DNA of 64,000 nucleotides. It comes from JBBSAT01 sp044223665. GTDB taxonomy: Bacteria; Myxococcota_A; Polyangia; Polyangiales; Sandaracinaceae. Both the position numbers and the translations under genes were made by a program. This document shows, one piece after another, positions 10,444 through 19,074 of this stretch. The notes under the pieces are model-generated. The model saw nothing but the letters and a program-made list of their open reading frames with translations, made no database searches and was not told the DNA's origin. Where the stretch lies: NCBI GenBank assembly GCA_044223665.1, contig JBGALT010000018.1, forward strand, positions 12,320-76,319, read 5' to 3'. Each line of letters begins with the position of its first letter. Position 1 is the first letter of the stretch.

Positions 10444-11050
10444 GGCTGTCGCGCGAGCGCTCGAGCATCGTGCGCGCGCCGGTCATCTCGCTCACGCCGC
10501 CGGAGACGACGAACGCCATGAACTGCGCCGGGTCGGCGTCGACGTACTCGACGCGGTCCTTCGGCACGAGGATCACGTTGCCCGCGAAGTTGTAGGCCTG
10601 CGGCAGGTACACGGCGACGTAGCCAGCGAGGCGGACGTCGTCGAAGCGCTGGCACGTCACGAAGCCGAAGACCTTCGTCTTGCCTTCGCCGTCGAGCGCG
10701 ACCATCGCCGGGCGATCGAAGCTCTTCTTGTCGCCGACGAACGCGCCGAGCAGATCCTTGAGCGACGTGTAGAGCAGGCTGACCACCGGCAGGCGCTTCA
10801 CCGCGTTCTCGAGCGCGCCGATCACGGCCTGGCCGATCACGTTCGAGGCGACGAAGCCGGTTCCGAGGATCAAGGCCAGCGTGATCAACAGACCGAGGCC
10901 CGGGATCGGCACGCCGATCGCGGAGTCGATCCAGTGGAGCACCAGCCAGATCGTGTAGGCCGTGCCGACGGTCGGGACGAGCACGAGCAGGCCTCGGCCG
11001 AACGCGCCGGCGAGGACGGTGAGCGGATTCGTGGTGGGACGACGCGCCAT
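10418..11050 (-). CDS. DUF502 family membrane protein
   Basis: A 210-aa protein starting MARRPTTNPLTVLAGAFGRG. It has two hydrophobic segments near the N-terminus (LLVLVPTVGTAYTIWLV and LGLLITLALILGTGF), then a soluble part with YTSLKDLLGAF and a DKKSFDRPAMV block that mark the DUF502 family. Function is not established for the family. Upstream on the minus strand TAAGGT ends 8 bases before the ATG without a ribosome-binding site. The 3' end overlaps the convergent SDR gene. Confidence 0.8.
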   Translation of the reverse strand: MARRPTTNPLTVLAGAFGRGLLVLVPTVGTAYTIWLVLHWIDSAIGVPIPGLGLLITLALILGTGFVASNVIGQAVIGALENAVKRLPVVSLLYTSLKDLLGAFVGDKKSFDRPAMVALDGEGKTKVFGFVTCQRFDDVRLAGYVAVYLPQAYNFAGNVILVPKDRVEYVDADPAQFMAFVVSGGVSEMTGARTMLERSRDSLTGTKSIP

Positions 11051-11058
11051 AGGGGCCG

Positions 11059-11064
11059 ACCTTA
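11059..11064 (-). promoter_or_regulatory. Putative -10 box of a leaderless transcript
   Basis: TAAGGT on the minus strand, 8 bases upstream of the DUF502 ATG, with no Shine-Dalgarno. The spacing is at the long end for a leaderless start, so this is weaker than the other examples in the window. Confidence 0.3.
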
Positions 11065-11241
11065 ACGCCCTCCCGCGGGTTGCGCCGCGAATGGGCCGAT
11101 CGCCCGGGCCGCGAGCCGAAATAGGGGCCGTGACCGACCCGTAGAGACCCCAGAGCGACCCACGTCGCCCCCGAATCGGCAAGCTCGCCGCGGCGTCTCC
11201 GCGCGCGGCGGGCGCACGTTCGTCGAAAGGAGCCACGGTCC

Positions 11242-12141
11242 ATGCGTCCCCAGCCCACCCTCGCGCTCGTCCTCGCGCTCTCGGCCCTCGCCCCCCTCGG
11301 CGTCGCCCACGCCGAGGACCGCGACGTCTCCACCTTCGGCGGCGATGCGTACGTCCGATACGGAGAGATCGTCGACGACGTGTCCGCCTTCGGCGGCTCG
11401 GTGCACGTGGACGGTGAAGTGCTCGGCGACGTGTCGGCCTTCGGCGGCGACGTGCTCCTCGGTCCCACGGCGATCGTGCACGGCAGCGTGGACTCGGCGG
11501 GCGGCCGCGTCGCGATGGCGCCCGGCGCGCGCGCGCTCGGCGGCGCGAGCACCGCGATCCCCCAGGACGCACCCGACGTGCGCATGGGCCACGGCGATCG
11601 ACACGACGGTGAGCACGACGGTGGTGAGCCGGCGGCGCTGGTGCGAGGCCTGGTGTTCTCGGCGCTCCTGTTCTTGCTGGCGCTGCTCCTCACCGGCGTC
11701 GTGCCCGAGCGCATGAGCGCGATGCACCTCGCGATCATCCGCGAGCCGGCGCGCAGCGCGGGCGCGGGCCTGCTCGGCTACATCGCGACCGGCATCGTGC
11801 TCGTCGCGCTCGTGATCACGATCGTGGGCATCCCGATCGCGCTCGCGCTCGCGGTGGTGGTGCCGGTGGCGACCTACGTCGGGCTCGCCGCGGCAGCCAC
11901 GGTGATCGGCGCAGCGCTCCCGAGCGAGCGCCTGCGCGGCCGCCCGATCCTGCAGATCCTCGCCGGCGTGACCTGCCTCTTCGTGGTCGCGCAGATCCCC
12001 GTGCTCGGCTCGCTCGCCCTCGCGGTCGTCGCTTGCATCGGCCTCGGGGCCCTGCTCCGCACGCGCTTCCGCGCCGAGGCGCCGCGCGAGCTGACGGTCG
12101 GCCCCGCCAACGGCCCCTACCGCGAGCCGGCCGCCAGCTGA
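11242..12141 (+). CDS. Exported polymer-forming-like protein with C-terminal membrane segments
   Basis: A 299-aa protein with a signal peptide ending AHAED. Its first 90 mature residues contain regularly spaced repeats (DVSTFGGDAYV, DVSAFGGSVHVDG, DVSAFGGDVLLG), which resemble the short beta-strand repeats of bactofilin-like proteins. A His/Asp/Gly-rich linker leads to four or so hydrophobic segments (LLFLLALLLTGVV, IATGIVLVALVITIV, ALAVVVPVATYVGLA, VAQIPVLGSLALAVVA). It probably assembles at the envelope as a scaffold, but that is inference. AAAGGAG lies upstream of the ATG at a good distance. Confidence 0.6.
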   Translation: MRPQPTLALVLALSALAPLGVAHAEDRDVSTFGGDAYVRYGEIVDDVSAFGGSVHVDGEVLGDVSAFGGDVLLGPTAIVHGSVDSAGGRVAMAPGARALGGASTAIPQDAPDVRMGHGDRHDGEHDGGEPAALVRGLVFSALLFLLALLLTGVVPERMSAMHLAIIREPARSAGAGLLGYIATGIVLVALVITIVGIPIALALAVVVPVATYVGLAAAATVIGAALPSERLRGRPILQILAGVTCLFVVAQIPVLGSLALAVVACIGLGALLRTRFRAEAPRELTVGPANGPYREPAAS

Positions 12142-12262
12142 CGTAGAGGCCGAGGGCGAGACGAGCTCTCGCTCGCGAGAGCTCGGACGCGCTTCCGCTG
12201 GCGGGAAGCCCAGCGTTCGTGCAAGACGCTCAACCGGCTCGCGCCCGGGCCGACACGTCCTC

Positions 12263-14152
12263 ATGAGCGATCTCGACCAGCGCCTGCAAGAACGCTTCGG
12301 CCTGCCGTCCTTCCGACCCTGGCAGGAAGAGGCCATTCGCGCGCTGCTCGAGGGCCCGGGACGTGCGCTCGTCATCGCGCCGACCGGCGGCGGCAAGTCG
12401 CTGACCTACCAGTTCCCGGCCACCGAGCTCCCCGGCACCACGATCGTCGTCTCGCCGCTCATCGCGCTCATGGACGATCAGGTGCGCGGCCTCGAGGCGC
12501 GCGGGATCGCCGCGACCTATCTCGCCTCCACGCTCGATCCCGACGTGCGCCGCACGCGCGAGCGCGAGCTGGCGGACGGCAAGTACCGGCTCGTCTACGT
12601 CGCCCCCGAGCGGCTGGGCAACGCGGTGCTGCTCGATCGGCTCAAGCAGCTCCGCCCGCCGCTCGTGGCGATCGACGAGGCGCACTGCATCTCGCAGTGG
12701 GGGCACGACTTCCGTCCCGACTACCTGCGCCTGGGCGAGGTGCTCCGCGTGCTCGGCGCCCCGCGTGTGCTCGCCTGCACGGCGACCGCGACGCCGATGG
12801 TGCGCGAAGAGATCCTCGAGAAGCTCGGGCTCGACCGGGCGAGCACCGCCGTCGTGCTGCGGGGCTTCGCGCGCCCCAACCTGCACCTGGCGGCCGAAGA
12901 GGTGGACTCGCCAGGCTCGAGGCGCAGCGCGATGACGCGCGTGCTCAAGGAGGCGCTCGGGCCTGCGAGCCGCCCGGCCGGCGGCGCCATCGTCTACACG
13001 GCCACGCGGCGCGGCGCAGAGGACACGGCTCGTCGCATCGCGACGCTCGGCTATCGCGCTGCCGCCTACCACGCCGGGCTGCCGGCCCAGGAGCGCGCGC
13101 GCGTCAGCGAGGCCTTCTCGACGCGGACGCTCGACGTCGTCGCCGCCACCAACGCGTTCGGCATGGGCATCGATCGGCCCGACGTGCGCGCCGTCGTCCA
13201 CGTGGCGCCTCCGGGCTCGATCGAGGCGTACTACCAGGAGGTCGGCCGCGCGGGCCGCGACGGAAAGCCGGCGTACGGCCTCTTGCTCTCGGCGTCGTCG
13301 GACATCGCGCTGCGGCGGCGCATGGTCGAGCGGGGGCCGAACGACACCGTCGCCGATCCGGCCGAGGTCAAGCGCCAGTGGAACCTCTTTCGCGACCTGC
13401 TGCGATACGTCGAGGCCGGTAGCTGCCGGCACGACTTCATCCTCCGCTACTTCGACGACAGCGAAGAGCTGCTCGGTGGCTGCGGCCACTGCGACGTCTG
13501 CGAGCGCCTCGAGCAGAGCGGCGGCAAGTCGGCCGCCTCCGACGAGGATGCGCTCGTGGTCCGGAAGGCTCTCTCCGGCGTCGCGCGCGCCGATCGCCGC
13601 GCCGGCATGCTCGCCGTCGCCAAGATGCTGCACGGGATCGACGACGAGAAGCAGGCCCGCCTCGGCTTCACGCGCCTGTCGACGCACGGCCTCTTGCGCG
13701 ACCGCTCGGCCGAGTGGTCGCTCGCGCTCCTGCGGCGGCTCGTGACGGCCGGTCTCGTCGACATCACGACCGGGGATCTGCCGTGCCCCTACCTGACGGT
13801 CAGCGGCGTGCGCGCGATGCGGGGGGAGGACCCCATCCGCGTGCTCCTGCCGGACGCCGTCGTGACGCGCTCCGAGCGCCGCCGCGCCGCCGCCGCCCCG
13901 ACGCCCAAGGCCGCCACCGGCTCCCTCGCCGGCGCCGAGCTGGCGATCTTCGAGCGGCTGCGGACGGTGCGCCGCGAGCTGGCCGACGCCCAAGGCGTGC
14001 CGCCCTACGTCGTCTGCCACGACCGGACCCTGGTCGAGATCGCGCGGGCCCGGCCCTCGTCGCGCATCGAGCTCGGCGCCGTCCACGGGATGGGGCCCGC
14101 GCGCATGAGCAGCTACGGCGACGTGTTCTTGCGAGCCGTCGCCGGGGCCTGA
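12263..14152 (+). CDS. recQ: ATP-dependent DNA helicase RecQ
   Basis: A 629-aa superfamily 2 helicase acting in DNA repair and recombination. The Walker A loop APTGGGKS is at residues 39-46 and the DEAH box at 138-141, followed by the RecQ-specific CISQWGHDFR. Motif VI is YYQEVGRAGRDG. The RQC zinc-binding cysteines are present (SCRHDFIL, GGCGHCDVC). A C-terminal HRDC domain (about residues 550-629) completes the classical architecture. It ends 5 bp before the convergent M23 peptidase gene. Confidence 0.92.
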   Translation: MSDLDQRLQERFGLPSFRPWQEEAIRALLEGPGRALVIAPTGGGKSLTYQFPATELPGTTIVVSPLIALMDDQVRGLEARGIAATYLASTLDPDVRRTRERELADGKYRLVYVAPERLGNAVLLDRLKQLRPPLVAIDEAHCISQWGHDFRPDYLRLGEVLRVLGAPRVLACTATATPMVREEILEKLGLDRASTAVVLRGFARPNLHLAAEEVDSPGSRRSAMTRVLKEALGPASRPAGGAIVYTATRRGAEDTARRIATLGYRAAAYHAGLPAQERARVSEAFSTRTLDVVAATNAFGMGIDRPDVRAVVHVAPPGSIEAYYQEVGRAGRDGKPAYGLLLSASSDIALRRRMVERGPNDTVADPAEVKRQWNLFRDLLRYVEAGSCRHDFILRYFDDSEELLGGCGHCDVCERLEQSGGKSAASDEDALVVRKALSGVARADRRAGMLAVAKMLHGIDDEKQARLGFTRLSTHGLLRDRSAEWSLALLRRLVTAGLVDITTGDLPCPYLTVSGVRAMRGEDPIRVLLPDAVVTRSERRRAAAAPTPKAATGSLAGAELAIFERLRTVRRELADAQGVPPYVVCHDRTLVEIARARPSSRIELGAVHGMGPARMSSYGDVFLRAVAGA

Positions 14153-14157
14153 CCGGA

Positions 14158-15030
14158 TCAGCGGCGGCGCGGGTGCACGCGCGCCTCGAGGGCGGCGTGC
14201 TCGACCATGCGCTCGACGTTCGGCGGCGCCTCCTCGAAGAGGGGCGTCGGATCGGCGGGCGTGCCGTTCCGGTAGAGCTCGAAGTGGACGTGCGGGCCGT
14301 GGGCCAAGCCGGTCGCGCCCACGAGCGCGATCTGCTCGCCCCGATGCACGAGCTGGCCCGTGCGCACCTGGATCTCGGAGTTGTGCGCGTACGAGGTGCC
14401 CCACCCGTTCGGGTGGACGATCACGATGAAGTTCCCGAAGCCGTCGATGGCGTCGCCGGCATAGACGACCACGCCGTCTGCGGCCGCGACCACCACGTCA
14501 CCGGTCGGCGCGTTGATGTCCACGCCGAGGTGGGCCAGCTCGGGGCGCGAGGCGCGGGTGTAGCCGAAGCCGCGCCCGAAGTGACCGGTCGGGACCGGCC
14601 AGAGCAGGTGCTCCGGCGCATCGCCGGCCAGCTGGGCCGCCGCGACGATGTCCGGGTTCGGGGCCCGGCGCATGACCTGGAGGGCGGTCAGCCGGGTGCC
14701 GAGGTGGAGCTGCTCGGTCAGCGCGTCGGGCGCCGGCGGCGCCTCGACCGGCGGGGGGGCTTCCTCGGCCTCGACCACGGGGGCGGCAGGAGCCTCGGGC
14801 GCCGCGACGACGGGCGCCTCGAGCTGCGTCGGCTCGTCGCCGAGCTCGGCGGCGGCCGGGGCACGGGGCCCGAGGACGAGGGTCATGATGATGCCGGCCA
14901 GCAGGAAGGGGCCGGAGCCGCGCAGCTGACCGCGGATCCCCAGACCACGCATCCCCATCCCGCGGAGACCGCGAAGGCTCGCGCCGGAAACGGCGCGAAC
15001 AGAGGCCGCAGCCGCCGCGAGCCGGTCCAT
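14158..15030 (-). CDS. M23 (LytM-type) zinc metallopeptidase
   Basis: A 290-aa membrane-anchored peptidase, probably acting on peptidoglycan. The C-terminal domain has the family signatures HLGVD and HGPHVHFE together with GWGTSYAH. I chose the ATG at 15028-15030 because GAGGAG (15039-15044 on the minus strand) lies 8 bases upstream; starts at 15063 and 15147 lack this. A hydrophobic segment (FLLAGIIMTLVLGP) anchors the protein and is followed by a Pro/Ala/Glu linker. All metal ligands look intact, so it is probably active rather than a degenerate regulator. Confidence 0.85.
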   Translation of the reverse strand: MDRLAAAAASVRAVSGASLRGLRGMGMRGLGIRGQLRGSGPFLLAGIIMTLVLGPRAPAAAELGDEPTQLEAPVVAAPEAPAAPVVEAEEAPPPVEAPPAPDALTEQLHLGTRLTALQVMRRAPNPDIVAAAQLAGDAPEHLLWPVPTGHFGRGFGYTRASRPELAHLGVDINAPTGDVVVAAADGVVVYAGDAIDGFGNFIVIVHPNGWGTSYAHNSEIQVRTGQLVHRGEQIALVGATGLAHGPHVHFELYRNGTPADPTPLFEEAPPNVERMVEHAALEARVHPRRR

Positions 15031-15103
15031 CCGAAGGGCTCCTCGTTGCAGTCGTACCGTCATGGGGCCTAAGGAGATCAGCGAAACGCCCCTCGGGCAA
15101 CCT

Positions 15104-15137
15104 AAATGCGCACTTCGGGACGCGGATCTGCGCATTT
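15104..15137. promoter_or_regulatory. Inverted repeat upstream of the M23 peptidase gene
   Basis: Perfect 9-bp arms AAATGCGCA and TGCGCATTT are separated by 16 bases, in an unusually AT-rich patch about 75-105 bp upstream of the M23 start. A related TACGCACATG follows. It could be an operator dyad or a structured leader. No regulator is assigned. Confidence 0.35.
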
Positions 15138-15243
15138 TTGTACGCACATGTGGGATCGCCTCGTTCCATGGGCGATTCTGCGGTCGATGTCCGCCGCAGG
15201 CCCATTTTCCTAGCGTTTTCGGCGTCGCGGGCGCGTGAGAGCG

Positions 15244-17142
15244 CTATTTTCGCGACTCGAGCTGCTCCCAGCGAGCGTAGAGCGCCGCGACCGCCGCCTT
15301 CTGCGATTCGGCGGCGGCGATCCGCTCCTTCACCTCGTGGCCGCGCTTGGCGAAGAGGTCAGGGTCGTTGGCGGCCGCCTCGAGCTCCGCGAGCTTGTTC
15401 TCCTCCGCGCTGATCCGGTCGAGCAGTCCTTCGAGCTCGAGCCGCTCGGCGTAGGTCAGCTTCTTGGCCGCTGGCTCGGCGCTGCGGGGGGTCGCGGCGA
15501 CGGCCGACGGTGGCGGCGCCTTCTGCGCGGCGGCCTCGGCCTCCCGCTGGGCCCGGAGCGCCACGTAGGTCGACCAGTTCCCCGCGTAGCGAACCACCTT
15601 CCCGTCCCCCTCGAAGGCCAGGATCGCCGTCGCCACCCGATCGAGCAGCCAGCGGTCGTGGGTGACGATGAGGGCCGTCCCGTCGAAGGTCACCAGCATG
15701 TCCTCGAGCGCCGAGAGGGTCTCGGTGTCCAGGTCGTTGGTGGGCTCGTCGAGCACGAGCAGGCTCGCGGGGGAGAGCAGCATCCGCAGCGTCAGCACCC
15801 GCGCGCGCTCGCCGCCCGAGAGGGAGCCGACCGGCTGTCGCTGCTGGGCGGGGGTGAAGAGCATCTCGTCGAGCCAGCCCCGGATGTCCCGGTTCTCGCC
15901 CCCGATCTCCACCCGGAGCCGGCCGCCGGCGACCGAGTCCAGGACGGTCTGGTCGGGGTCGAGCCCCGAGCGCGCCTGGTCGAGGTAGGCGAGCTGGGTC
16001 GCCGCGCCCCGCTGTACCTTGCCGGCCGCGGGCGCCAGCTCGCCGAGCATCGTGCGCAGCAGCGTCGTCTTGCCGGCACCGTTGGGCCCGACGATGCCGA
16101 CCCGCTCGCCCTTGGTGAGCGCCAGCGTGAGGCCGTCGACCAGGACGCGGCCGCCGACCTCGACACGGAGGTCGGCGACGTCGACGATCGTCTTGCTGGT
16201 GCGCGACGCCTCCATCGCGAGCGCGACCGTCCGCTCCCGCTCGGGCGCCCGCTGGGCGATCGCCGCCTCGGCCCGGTCGATGCGCGCCTTCTGCTTGCCG
16301 GTGCGCGCCGCCGGGGTGCGGCGCAGCCACTCGAGCTCCCGCCGCACGAAGTTCCGGCGGTTCTGCTCGGCCCGCGCCTCGTGCTCGGCGCGCTCGGCCT
16401 TGGCGGCGAGGTAGTCGCCGTACCCGCCGTCGTAGGCGTGGAGCAGGCCGCGCGAGAGCTCGATCGTGCGCGTGACGATCCGGTCGAGGAAGTAGCGGTC
16501 GTGGGTGACGAAGAGGATCGCGCCCTGGTAGGCGTCGAGGAGGTATCCCTCGAGCCACTCGATGGTGTCGGCGTCGAGGTGGTTGGTCGGCTCGTCGAGG
16601 ATGGCGAGGTCGGGCTCGAGGGCCAAGAGGCGCGCCAGCGCGACCCGGCGCTGCTCGCCCCCGCTCATCGTGCCGATCGCGCGCTCCGGGTCGGGCACGC
16701 TGAGGTGGTCGAGGAGCGAGCGGACGCGGTGCTGCGGCTCCCAGCCGCCGAGGTGGTCGATGGCCGCGAGCGCGCTCGCCTGCTCCTCGAGCCACTTCGC
16801 GGCCGTGTCGCCGGCCTCGATGCGGGCCGTGGCGGCGTCCCAGCGCGCCTTCTGCTCGTTCCAGCGCGCGAGCCCTTCGCAGGCGATCGACCAGGCGCTG
16901 CGCGCCGGATCGAGCGCCGGCACCTGGGGCAGATAGCCGACGATCGCGTTGCGGCGCCGCGCGAGGGTGCCGCCATCGGCCGGCTCCTCGCCGCCGAGGA
17001 TCTTGGCCAGCGTCGTCTTGCCGGCCCCGTTTCGCCCCACGAGACCGACGCGCTCGCCGTCCTCGATGGTGAGCGAGGCCCCGTCGAGCAGGACCTTCTC
17101 TCCGAAGGACTTCCGCAGATCACGCGCGTCGAGGACGCTCAT
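15244..17142 (-). CDS. uup: ABC-F family ATPase (Uup-like)
   Basis: A 632-aa cytoplasmic protein with two ABC nucleotide-binding domains and no membrane segments. Domain 1 has the Walker A loop GRNGAGKTTLAK and the signature MSGGEQRRVALARLLA. Domain 2 has GPNGAGKTTLLR and LSGGERARVLTLRML. The interdomain linker contains a basic segment (RRTPAARTGKQKARID). The C-terminus is a coiled-coil-like extension (KLTYAERLELEGLLDRI to WEQLESRK), which is typical of Uup. ABC-F proteins act on ribosomes or, for Uup, in DNA-structure and ribosome homeostasis. The ATG at 17140-17142 starts directly at the conserved MSVLDARDLRKSFG. Confidence 0.85.
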   Translation of the reverse strand: MSVLDARDLRKSFGEKVLLDGASLTIEDGERVGLVGRNGAGKTTLAKILGGEEPADGGTLARRRNAIVGYLPQVPALDPARSAWSIACEGLARWNEQKARWDAATARIEAGDTAAKWLEEQASALAAIDHLGGWEPQHRVRSLLDHLSVPDPERAIGTMSGGEQRRVALARLLALEPDLAILDEPTNHLDADTIEWLEGYLLDAYQGAILFVTHDRYFLDRIVTRTIELSRGLLHAYDGGYGDYLAAKAERAEHEARAEQNRRNFVRRELEWLRRTPAARTGKQKARIDRAEAAIAQRAPERERTVALAMEASRTSKTIVDVADLRVEVGGRVLVDGLTLALTKGERVGIVGPNGAGKTTLLRTMLGELAPAAGKVQRGAATQLAYLDQARSGLDPDQTVLDSVAGGRLRVEIGGENRDIRGWLDEMLFTPAQQRQPVGSLSGGERARVLTLRMLLSPASLLVLDEPTNDLDTETLSALEDMLVTFDGTALIVTHDRWLLDRVATAILAFEGDGKVVRYAGNWSTYVALRAQREAEAAAQKAPPPSAVAATPRSAEPAAKKLTYAERLELEGLLDRISAEENKLAELEAAANDPDLFAKRGHEVKERIAAAESQKAAVAALYARWEQLESRK

Positions 17143-17235
17143 CGCCGGCCTCGCGTACCGCGCCGGAGCGCCCGGTGCCAGCGGGAGGTGCAGCGAGCCG
17201 TGGCGTTCCTGCCACGAGCTGGCAGACCTCGGCCC

Positions 17236-17577
17236 ATGTCGAGCTCGCCCGAGTGCCCCATCTGTTCGATGACCGATATCGCCGAGGCGGCGGACCACTT
17301 CGAGTGCCTCACGTGTGGGCACGAGTGGCCCCGCACCGAGGCCGCCCCGGCCGACGAGGACGGGCCGCGGATCGTCAAGGACGCGCACGGGACGGTGCTC
17401 GCGAGCGGCGACGACGTCGTGCTCATCAAGGATCTCAAGCTGCGCGGCAGCTCCACGACGCTCAAGGGCGGCACCAAGATCAAGAAGATCCGCCTCGTCG
17501 ACGGCGACCACGAGGTCGACTGCAAGGTCGACGGCATGAGCGTGATGCTGAAGGCGATGTACCTGCGCAAGGCGTAG
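17236..17577 (+). CDS. yjdM: PhnA/YjdM-type zinc-ribbon protein
   Basis: A 113-aa protein. An N-terminal zinc ribbon (CPICSM ... CLTCGHEW) is followed by the conserved PhnA domain (IVKDAHGTVLASGDDVVLIKDL, LRGSS, GTKIKKIRLVDGDHEVDCK). This family is historically linked to alkylphosphonate operons, but the protein itself is not shown to cleave phosphonate and is often encoded alone, as here. It begins 94 bp from the divergent ABC-F gene. The length is normal for the family. Confidence 0.85.
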   Translation: MSSSPECPICSMTDIAEAADHFECLTCGHEWPRTEAAPADEDGPRIVKDAHGTVLASGDDVVLIKDLKLRGSSTTLKGGTKIKKIRLVDGDHEVDCKVDGMSVMLKAMYLRKA

Positions 17578-17736
17578 CCGTTCGGGCTCGACGGGGCCCC
17601 GACCCCTGCTTTCCGTGGGACGAAGGCCAGGCTCGCGGCGCGTGCCCGCTGACCAACCGTCCGCGATCACCCCGCCGAGGTCGTCGGCGTTGACACCTGC
17701 CCCCACACACAGGGATCATGCGCGGACCTTCCGTCC

Positions 17737-19074
17737 ATGTCGGCCCTCACTTCGCTGCTCGCCCGTGACCAGGCTGTACCGGTACGGAAGATCGAGGAAG
17801 CCCTGCAGAAGCAGGTCGTCTCGGGGGGCGACATCGCCACGGTCCTCCTCGAGCTCGAGGCGATCGCCGAGAACACGCTGGCCGCCTACCAGGCCGCGCT
17901 CTCGGCCGTGCTGCCGGCGACGCGCGACGAGGTGATGAAGGTGCCTCGCGACACGGTGCGCCTCGTGCCGCGCGAGGTCGCCGAGAAGCATCGGATCGTC
18001 CCCTTGGCGGTGGACGGTCGGGCACTGCTCGTCGCGACCGCCGCGCCGCTGACGCCCGACGTGGAGTCGCAGCTCGGCTTCCTCCTCGGCTACGAGCTCG
18101 TCGCGCGCATCGTCTGCGAGGTGCGGATCGCCGCGGGCCTGCAGCATCACTACGGCGTCGAGCCTTCGGCGCGTCATCGCCGGCTGATCGAGAAGCTGCG
18201 GCACCGCGAGGCGGGCGAGATCCCGTACGTCGCCCCACCGCAGCAGGGGAAAGTGAGCAAGGGCGCCCTCGGCGAGCTGCCGACCAAGCCGCGCATGAGC
18301 GCGGCGAGCTGGCTGGACGAAGAAGAGGACGAGCCCCCGGCGCCGCCCCCGCCGCGCAAGTCGCAGCTCCCGCCCTCGGGAGAGGGGCGCACGACGGATC
18401 CGAATGGCTTCCCGTCGCGGCGTCCGCCCTCGATGGCACCGACGCCCGCCTCGGTCGCGCCGCCGGCGGCACCGGCACCGGCACCGAGACCGGCCTCCGT
18501 GGCGCCGCCGCCCGCGCCCAGCTCGCCCGCGCCCAGCTCGCCCGCACCCAGGTCGGTCGCGCCCGCTGCGGCCGATCCGAGCTTCGACACGAGCCTCGAC
18601 CTCGGCGAGCACGCGCCGCGAACGACCACGCCGGGCCTCGCGCCGCCCGGGGCCAGCAAGGTGGCCGCGCCACGCATCGAGGGAGCCGTCCCGGCGCCCG
18701 TGCTCGGTGTCGGCGTGCGCCGGTCGTCGCACCCTCCGCCGCGCGAGCCGGAGACGCGAGCCGCGGCGCCTCGCCGGGCACGCCCTTGGCCGAGCTGCGC
18801 CGCCTGCGTGGGCCGCTCACGGCCGGTGCGGCCGCCCGCCTGCTCGACAGCGCGACCGGGCGCGACGACGTGCTCGCGATCTTCTTCGCGTTCGCGCGCC
18901 AGTTCTTCGACTTCGCGGCGCTCTTCGTCGTCAACGGCGATGTCGCGGAGGGGCGCGACGCGTTCGGGCCCGGCGCGAGCGCCGACGACGTGCGCCACCT
19001 CGCCGTGCGGCTCGACGTGCCCGGCCGCTTCGCGATCGTGCGCCGGCTGCGCGAGCCCACGCTCGAGCCGATGA
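17737..19074 (+). pseudogene. 5' part of a frame-broken MshEN/GspE-N-domain protein
   Basis: The first 150 residues (MSALTSLLARDQAVPVRKIEEAL to LQHHYGVEP) match the N-terminal domain of GspE/PilB-type ATPases (MshEN), a small domain known in some proteins to bind cyclic di-GMP. A long Pro/Ala/Ser linker follows. The frame remains open to 19074, but after about 18740-18780 it turns into Ser/Arg-rich shadow. The natural continuation (LAELRRLRGPLTAG) is in the -1 frame. A single missing base in 18740-18785 would join this to the next entry as one protein of about 1,185 aa. The break may be real or a sequencing error; the gap elsewhere in the window makes error plausible. Confidence 0.6.

Noticed and set aside
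15235..17577. A 780-codon plus-strand frame over the ABC-F gene
   Set aside because: Only its last 113 codons are real (the PhnA-like gene from 17236); the rest is antisense shadow.
18740..18785. Programmed -1 frameshifting
   Set aside because: No heptameric slippery run or clear downstream structure was found; a missing base is simpler, given two other breaks and a gap.
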